The notes under the pieces are model-generated. The model did not search any database and was not told the DNA's origin. It saw only the letters and a program-made list of their open reading frames with translations. From contig NC_088798.1 in the NCBI RefSeq assembly GCF_011386835.1, forward strand, positions 7,688,001 to 7,752,000: a stretch of DNA of 64,000 nt, given 5' to 3'. The position numbers and the translations under genes were made by a program. Below are positions 56,476-64,000 of this stretch, piece after piece; position 1 is the stretch's first letter, and each line of letters opens with the position of its first letter. The stretch comes from Chrysemys picta bellii (taxonomy: Eukaryota > Chordata > Testudines > Emydidae).

Positions 56476-59400
56476 TGTAAAGAAATAAATATCCATGTAA
56501 ATTAAAACAGTAGGAATACAGAAGCCAAATGATAGGAACCTTTGAGAACTGGTAGCAGGACAGTGACCATGCCTCCATTAGCCATCCTTCACTGTCCAGC
56601 CAACCCCAAGGATTGTGAGCACAGCTGCAGGGAGGAAGAGAAGGAAAATGCAAAGACATGCTCAGTTGTTGCATTTATCACTTTATTCATTCTTTCCAGA
56701 GTAGCTTCTCCAACGAATATCCTAGAATATCCTGAAATCCTAGATACATGGAGCCATTCAGAAAGAAACACCAAGGAATTCTGCAACTGTTTTGTTTCAA
56801 TCAATATGCAAAGGGAACTTTTTTTTTCCTCCAAGTAAACCAACTTTGAAAGTCTTCCACTAAAACCTTATAAAATCCAACTATAGTAATAAATTAACAC
56901 TAGATTAATTCAAAGGACAAGTTATCCCCGCTCTGCGTGCCTTCTAATCCATATCTCCAAGAGGTCATTTTAATTATCATGCTGTCACCCACTCTTCATT
57001 ACTCTGCTTATAGAGCCAGGAAAGCAGCACTGTGCCTTTTAGATGCATTGGTATTCATCATATTAAGGCATTTCACCCTCCTTAAAAATGCACACAGTTT
57101 AACCCTGTAACCTTGAAATGCTGACAATATTGAGTTTGTTTTTATCATTTTCCTTCCCGTGGGTCATCTTATTTCTTGTTCTCAACTTGTTTCCTATTCT
57201 CCCGTCTCTCCCCTTCCCAGAGATTAAAAAAAATCAGGTTGATGGATTGTATTTGACAACATCTGTGCATTTACAGTTTTGTCGCTTTCTTGGGACTTGC
57301 TTCTTTTTCAGATCCAAACAGGGCCGTATTCTGCCCTCATTTACCCCCACCATGAGGCTGTGTGTGTGTGTGTGGGGGGGGGGGGATGACACAACTGATG
57401 CACAGGCTGTAGGTTTGGCTGTCTATTCAAACATCGCCGTATAGCTGTGGGTGAGACCTGTACCCGAGCCGCAGAACTCGAAGCCGTATCTTCTGCCCTG
57501 ACTCTGCCTGCTCTGGGCTTCCTTGTCAGTGCAAAGCAAGTGGAAAGCTGCCCTAATGGGCCAGCCAAGCATTCTCCTAAGAGAGGGGAATCCTCTTGCC
57601 ACGGAGAGCCATGTACACTCACCAGACAGGGGCATGTTGGGGACAGGATGAGGATATTCAGAGGGAGGCGGAGTGCCCGACGCTTTGCCAGATGCCCAGC
57701 TGCTGCATGTCCATGTGACACAACTGCAGCCAGTGTAATGAACTAAAGCTGCTTTCAGTTTTGCATAGGGCCTTTTCAGCGCCGTGGCCGGCCCAGGATC
57801 GGGGATCAGCCGCTGAGAATCTGGCCCTAAGATCCAGATCTAAACTTCCCCAGGGTTCGGGAATGGAGAGCTCGAGCCCATCACTAACCCCATAGAACCT
57901 GCAGAAGGTGATCCCAGAAGGGAACAGTGGTCAGGTTTCAACTCGCTTTCCCTGGAAAGCAGAGGGACCCTTCAGGTCGGTCACATGAGGCCTGGGGAGG
58001 AGGCTGCCCGCTGGAGATGGCTTTTAGCACAAGTTTCAATGCGTGTAGATACTATGGGCCAGACTAGCTTGTGGAGGTGGGGGAAGAAGAGTCAGGGGGT
58101 CCCCCCTATGCTTTGCTCCTCAGCCCCGTCATGAAGTAACCAAGAAGGGGAGGCCAATCAATGCTGCCAACAGTTTGCATTGCACTGGGGGCAGGTCTGG
58201 GCGTATTCCTGTCCATTACCCAGCAGCTGCTTGGGGAACACAGGCTATGCCTCTTATACAGGTCTAGCCTGGGCTGCTGGGGAGTGTAATGCCTGGAACT
58301 GGCTTCTGCAGGCACAATAATGACACCCAAGGGTCCTACCTGGGCACCACACATCCTCCCCCATCACAGCTCAGCTCAGGCTCTGTGAGCGAGAACCATC
58401 ACACACATTGGTGTGCATGTGTCTCTCGCAATTAACAGTGCTACAGGAGTCTCTCATGACAAGAGCTGATGGAAGAGCAAAACTATGTGCCAGGAAATGA
58501 AGGATGGCACAAAGCCAGGTACATGGGAGCATGCCTGCTTACCCCCAGGGGCTATTTCTATACACGATAGCACACGGTATCTCAATAGCACATGAGACTT
58601 GCATAAAGCCTTCTGAATTTTACACTAAAGGGGTAGACATTGCACTGGGTGATGGGGGGCTTTGAATTGTTTGCTTAGTGAATCAACGACTCCTTTAAAG
58701 ACAGAGAGGGGGAGAGGTTTGGGCCCCCCCCGCTTTGTAACTAATGGCTGTTCAGCTGCCATTAATGATTTTTGTGAATCAATCTGTTCACATTTTTCAG
58801 AGCTGCGCCAAAAGACCTGGAACTGATTTACCATTGGTAAAAAGAAAATCAAGAGTAACATTTCTAGCTGATTTCGCCTCCCCCCCACCCCACCCCGACT
58901 ATTTGTTATTTTACTTATCTGGGGGGACAAGAAAGACCAATTTCAACCCCCCAAGGGGCTGATCCAACTCCACTTCTGCAGTGCCTGCTTCCCAATGTCC
59001 TTATGACGAGTGAGAGAGCTCCGTAGGGTTCGTCTGGCTTCTCTTCTGTAGCTTGCGGCCTGGGTGGCTATTCCCTGGGCCCCGCTGGGTGGCACATTTA
59101 AAGGAGGGCATTTTTTCTTTCCTGAAAAAGGAAAAGAGAGGGAAGAAAACCATTGTGAAGTAACACAGTCTTGCGGCACTGCATAAACCACACATTTGAG
59201 ATGTTCTTAGGAAAACCTTTGTGCAGAATCTCAGAGCAATGAGTGTGTTTGCAAGTGAGACTTCAACTGGAAGTCTAATTTATTACAGACCAGTGCAGGA
59301 TTATTCCCTCCACAAGTCTCCAGTGTTTTCTCCAATCAAACTTTATATATTCCTGGTGATGGGGGTTCTACCTCTTCCGTTTGGAGAAGGTTTCTACCTT

Positions 59401-59748
59401 TTCCCTCATTCCACTGTCTAGTAATCTCACAGCCATTTTTCCTGGTGTTCAACTAAAAATTCTCTTTGCTTTATTCCACACAATTTCTCCTAGTTATCCC
59501 CCCTTGCACCACTGTGGAGTATTTCTCCAATGTGTATGTAACCCACTGGCGAACGTGCGTTACAGGTCCTGCCTCTATGCCAGTCCACAGAGGATATCCA
59601 AAGCAGCTGGTTCCAAAGCCTCATTCTTCAGCTCAAGTCATAGCTGCTCATGCTTTTAGCTCTGGAGGTCCCCATTTCAGTCCCTGAGATGGTGGCCATC
59701 ACACGTATGCCCTTTCCCCCACTACTGGCAGACACACATGTCCTCCGA
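56476..59748. other. Intergenic, unassigned
   Basis: No exon with splice sites recognised. 57360-57386 is a TG/G simple repeat. The overlapping frames at 57340-57750 on both strands are long for chance but match no family I know. Confidence 0.35.
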
Positions 59749-60011
59749 GGGCCTGTCTACACAGCGCCACAGTCCAGATTAGGGGTGTGTGAATTGCAGG
59801 GTACTCTAGCCGTCCTGTGTAGACACTGCTGGTGCAAACAGAAAGGTGCCAAGTTCTCGTGACGTAGTCATGTTCAGCCAGGACTATGTTGACATAAAGC
59901 TTTTCGTTCATGCCAGCAGGGTCTACACAGGGCAGTTTGAGCGCAGCACGTTAGAGCACTTTACAATTCACACCGCCGTCATCTGGACTGCGGCACCGTG
60001 TAGACGAGCCC
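59749..60011. mobile_element. MITE with GTCTACAC inverted ends
   Basis: Left GGGCCTGTCTACAC and right GTGTAGACGAGCCC are inverted. Internal inverted words include GTCTACACAGGGCAG against CCTGTGTAGACACTG. Non-coding. It shares the GTCTACAC end motif with the 23.8 and 35.0 kb elements but has a different interior. Confidence 0.7.
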
Positions 60012-60703
60012 TGAGTCAAACTATTATATTGAATACTGTTCAAATGTTCTCCGAAGTCAGCCCCTCCAGCCTCAGTGACATTTGATGCTCTTCTCCGAAT
60101 TCCTTCCAACCTCTCTAACCTTGAGCTTGCTAATGCAAAGTTCATCCATGGGTGTAAAACAGCCGGAATTTCCTTGGGCTTCTTTGCCAATATTGCGATA
60201 GGAATTGAGAGTGCCTCAGCTCTTGGGCTGAATCCTGTCACCACGATGGGTCCTATCTCTTTCCACTGGGCAAACCCTGCTGCCAGTGAAGTCCAAGGGA
60301 GTTGCACCACCAACTTCAACGGGAGCAGAGAGAGACCAGCTCAGAACCCCTGCGACTTCCCACCCTACATATCCAGGCCCTACTTAGATTATTAAGACTC
60401 AAAGCCTTGGAAATGTCTCATTTTCTTTTCATTGCTTTTGCTACTTGTTTACTTTTCTGCCCTTCACCTTCAGCTTCTTCAATGAAACAGACCCAGATAG
60501 TGTCACTTTTGTTTCTAGTCTGTTTCACTTCCTGCTTCTCACGCCCAAGCAGAGTGCTGTCCTGGTTGTGCCCAGCACCACAGGGAAGTGTTCGCTACTC
60601 TTATTTTTAAATAAGCCTCTCTCCGCTTCATTCTTTACAACTCCTGAGACATTTAACTCCTGTTAGGTTGTAATGCCCCTCTCTTTTTTAAACAAAATCT
60701 AGC
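60012..60703. other. Intergenic, unassigned
   Basis: Nothing recognised. Confidence 0.4.
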
Positions 60704-60711
60704 ACTGGGCC

Positions 60712-61003
60712 CAGGAGCGGCTCTATGTTTTTTGCTGCCCCAAGCGTGGCAGGCTGGCGGCTTTCGGCGGCGCACCTGTGGGTGGTCCGCTGGTCACGTA
60801 GATTCGGCAACATGCCTGCAGGAGGTCCGCCGGTCCCGCGCCATCGGCATCCCCGTCGCCGAAGCCGCGGGACTGGCGGATCTCCTGCAGGCATGCCGCC
60901 GAAAGCCGCCTGCCTGCCGCCCTCACAGCGACTGGCAGGCCGCCCCCCGCGGCTTGCCGCCCCAGGCACGTGCTTGCTGCGCTGGTGCCTGGAGCCGCCC
61001 CTG
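60712..61003. mobile_element. GC-rich hAT-type non-autonomous element (292 bp)
   Basis: Ends CAGGAGCGGCTC and GAGCCGCCCCTG are inverted. The target duplication is ACTGGGCC (60704-60711) against GCTGGGCC (61004-61011), 7 of 8 matching. Inner inverted words CTGCAGGAGGTCCGCCGGTC / GCGGATCTCCTGCAGGCATG make a strong hairpin. No transposase. Confidence 0.82.
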
Positions 61004-61011
61004 GCTGGGCC

Positions 61012-63697
61012 GAACTAAATCAATATCCTCCACCCCGGATTCTGATGCCACTCATGCAGCTCCTGGCAGTTGTGGGCCTGCAGTGCAGAATTGGGCCTGA
61101 AAGGCCGCAAAGCGTTACGTGATTTAGGCTGAGCTCTGCCTCTCCGGATGCTGCATCTGGGAAGAAGCTGCAGAGACCCTAGGCATCTTCCTGTTGAAAA
61201 GCAGCAACGTCTCTCGGGCGCTGGAGGAGCGCAGTGCAAAGAGGCATTTGTACTTGTCCCTCCCTGCCCACACACGCCCTCTCTGGGGCGATTAGTGCTG
61301 ACAGCAGTAGACTAGCCAGCACCCCGTCCGCTGAGCTCTGCAAGCTTGCGAGTGAATTATGGCTGCCCTCTGTGCAAGGTGCATTCAGCGGGGGGAGAAA
61401 GGCCTCCCTGTACGCCACCTGCACTGGGGCGGCCATAACTTACCCCTCTGCCTGGTTCACAAATAATATCCTTCTATTTCACCTCTTCCTTATCTTGGCA
61501 TGGCACGTAATTATCTCGCTCCAGCCAACCTGGCCATTGGGCAGCTATAAAACCAGAGACGACTTTTGATTTTCTTCTCCATTATAAACCGAGGGATCAG
61601 TTTCCAGCCTGACTAGAGAAAACAAAACATGCCATCAACCTGCTTCACAATGACTGATAGGCTTAGATCAACCCTCCGTGCTGCCCTCACTGACTCAGTT
61701 GCCTTATTCTACACAGTCTGTATCTCTTGAGTCTCTCCCCGATGAAGGAGTCCATTTAGCTGTCATGCTGCCAGTGCTGTTTGTTCATCCGCTGCTGCTC
61801 TGAGAAGATACAAATAGAGCTGGCCCCAGACTCCTGGTCTAATATTTAAGTGATCAGCAACATCCTGCCTGTCCTCTGAGCATCACCTTGAGGAGTATTA
61901 TTACTTACATGGACCACCACAGCGCCTAGAGGCCCAACCAAGATCACGCTCCCGTTGTGCAAGGTGCTGTACAAACAAGTAATGAGAGACAGTACCTGCC
62001 CCAAGGAGATTTACAACTGAAATAAACAAAGGGGGGGGAAAGTGAAGGGATTTGTCCAAGGCCACACAGCAGCTCTGGAGCAGAGCTGGGAAGAGCAGCT
62101 AGGTCTCCTGATTCCTAATCCTAGGCACTGAACCAAGTTGCCGCTACTCCTTGATGTCACATTGATAATATGGAGGGATCTACTTTCACCCGGGAGCTGT
62201 AACCGTAGTTGGATATTGGTTAGCTCCTTTGTTTTTATTAGTAGAAAGATTTGTTAAAATAGATGTGAAAATAATGGACGTTTACACGGTACTTCCTTTT
62301 GCTAAATCACCATCCTAAGGCACAATGATGTTTTGAAAAGGGGACTGTTTACATTTAAATAAAACAATTGGTTTGGCGTGGAAATGGGGGACTCATGAAC
62401 CTAATGTGCCTGGAGATTGAATGAAGAACGGGCTTTTTATGTTTTATTTGATTAAATATGAATATTTCTGGGCTCAGTGATGGAAACCGAAACCCAACAG
62501 CAGCTGCAGTAAATGCTTAAGAACAAACATGAAACTGATCAGAAACAAAGGGCCTGATTCTTCACAGCATCGCTCCCTCTTTACTCCGGTACAAATCCTT
62601 TGATTTCTATGCAGTTACTCTGGCGTCAAACTAGACTAGCATAGTCCAGACCCATCCCCAGAAAGTGAAACTGACCAGTCTCATTACTCCCGGTCCACTG
62701 AGTGAAGTGAAGAAGTACAACAATATGATCAGGGGCAAGAAGATAAAACAGATCTTTAAAACTCACTCATTTTTAATAATCTAGGGTGTTATTTGTAACA
62801 CAGATAAGGGAAACAGTGCTTCACCTTTCAGCCGCAGCAATAGATTTTACGGTGTGATTTTTAGATGTAATCTAAGTACCTGGTGAACTATAGCATCTGC
62901 TGGTTCATGAATACCACGAGCACTGTTCACTTCAGGTCCATACGACAAGGTGATTTTGGAAATACAATAAACTGACAGCAGCCAGTGATCTAACTATGGC
63001 TTTTCGGAGGTGCTCATGGAGCACATGATCATTAATGTTACAGTAATGGCAAACTGTTCTGCAAACTTAACTCTCCCGGGCACTTGGCATGCCAGCTACA
63101 AGGCCATACTTAGATCAAAACTTGCAGTCAACTTACTATGTACCCAAAACATACCTCTCCAGCAATCTAAACACAGTCACCTTTATGCTGAAATTTGCCA
63201 CACTTGATTGCGCCCTAAAAAAACCATTTCTGAGGTAAGGAAATGTGGAAAACAATTTTTTCCTAGGGTATAAAAAATTGAACCACTCTAATTTCAACAG
63301 GAAAAATAGTTCAAGTCTGCAACTTGGCATTGGCAGAGTCCACACTGATGACTAGTGTCCTAGGGCCTTCTTTTCCCTCCCTTGTTTGCAAAATGGGGCT
63401 ACTACTTCAACTTACATCAGCTATCTAAGCCAGACAACAGAGAGCCAAGATCACATATGCCCTAAGCCCAATGTATTACCCGTTGTTAACAAATACAGAA
63501 ACTGTCTGAGTCATTCTAACTCTTTAGGAATTTGTAATTCTTAGGCTATGCAAATGGTCCAGTAAACTCAAGAACGTGGTGTATATAAAAGAATAGACTT
63601 TAGAAAAAGTACATAATGGAGGGCAGATTATTGCCTTGGGATTCACAGTGCAAGCAAGACACCGTCTTTGGTCTTGGGCACTTTTATACACACAGAT
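61012..63697. other. Intergenic; one old interspersed repeat
   Basis: 61900-62145 matches a common old amniote repeat (GTGCAAGGTGCTGTACAAAC, GCCACACAGCAGCTCTGGAG); its family is not assigned. No host exon recognised in the remainder. Confidence 0.45.
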
Positions 63698-63800
63698 TAT
63701 AGAGTCATAGAATTTTAGGTCAGAAGACACCAACAGATCATCTCGTCCGATCTGTATATCATGGGCCTATTATGGGCCACAGGCAAAGAACAGAAGGGAC
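63698..63800 (-). mobile_element. CR1 3' end fragment
   Basis: ATAGAGTCATAGAATTTTAG followed by GTCAGAAGACACCAACAGAT is the reverse complement of a CR1 terminus. Confidence 0.7.
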
Positions 63801-63824
63801 TGAGGTGCACCAATGCACAAGTTT

Positions 63825-63960
63825 AGGGCGACCATATTTCCCTATGCTGAATATGGGACACCTGGTAAAATTATCTGCATTCAAGCGAGTACAACAGCAG
63901 CCAATCAGAACTCTGCAGTACAAAGGTTCAAATTAACATCAAATTGACTGAGCCCATTAA
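63825..63960. repeat. Partial turtle-type interspersed repeat
   Basis: GGGCGACCATATTTCCCTATG and ATATGGGACACCTGGTAAA resemble the end of a common non-coding turtle repeat with GGGTGACCAT-type termini. The other end is not found before the window closes. Confidence 0.4.
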
Positions 63961-64000
63961 AAAGAAATACTGTATAATTGGATTCTTTTTATTTACTTCT

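Noticed and set aside
57341..57746. Overlapping 126- and 99-codon frames on opposite strands
   Set aside because: Considered as a possible exon, but there are no convincing splice sites, no domain, and both strands are open.
1..64000. CRISPR arrays, operons, phage or bacterial islands
   Set aside because: Direct repeats found are transposon or minisatellite units; gene structure is spliced and vertebrate-like.

Overview
This is a vertebrate nuclear window, most probably from a turtle (cryptodire type). The evidence is the repeat content: turtle/archosaur-type CR1 LINEs, Penelope-like elements (PLEs) with GIY-YIG endonuclease, a tRNA-headed SINE with a CR1-like tail, many hAT-type and other short inverted-repeat DNA elements, and ERV solo LTRs. 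No bacterial, phage or CRISPR features are present.

One host gene can be supported: the 5' part of SPATA6L on the minus strand. Six coding exons were assembled by eye (20613-20660, 12632-12769, 10586-10634, 8838-8879, 7423-7547, 890-970). All have GT donors and AG acceptors, the phases join without a break, and together they give 161 codons of the SPATA6 N-terminal family domain. The gene starts in a CpG island (about 20170-20960) carrying an RFX-type X-box, ETS-like motifs and a palindromic NRF1 site. It runs off the left edge of the window.

Layout: 1-20.7 kb is SPATA6L with repeat-filled introns: an ERV solo LTR, SINEs, PLE fragments, a TA-flanked MITE, a small hAT MITE, and a four-element nest at 16.6-20.1 kb. 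20.8-21.8 kb is the promoter island followed by a C-rich hierarchical minisatellite. 21.9-64 kb has no recognisable host exons. It holds a CR1 broken by a hAT element (25.4-27.9 kb), a nearly full-length but dead CR1 with ORF1 esterase and ORF2 APE-RT (45.1-49.4 kb), a palindromic PLE terminal-repeat insertion (38.35-38.6 kb), C-rich repeats (43.3-44.5 kb), two GC-rich hAT elements (51.2 and 60.7 kb), and AT-rich single-copy-looking stretches.

No convincing new multi-gene system was found. The strongest points are the palindromic PLE insertion with two opposed hammerhead-ribozyme-like cores and target-site duplications, the four-element nest whose LINE and PLE boundaries are given by target-site duplications, and the ciliary-type promoter architecture of SPATA6L. 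Family assignments rest on motif recognition from memory, with no database search.
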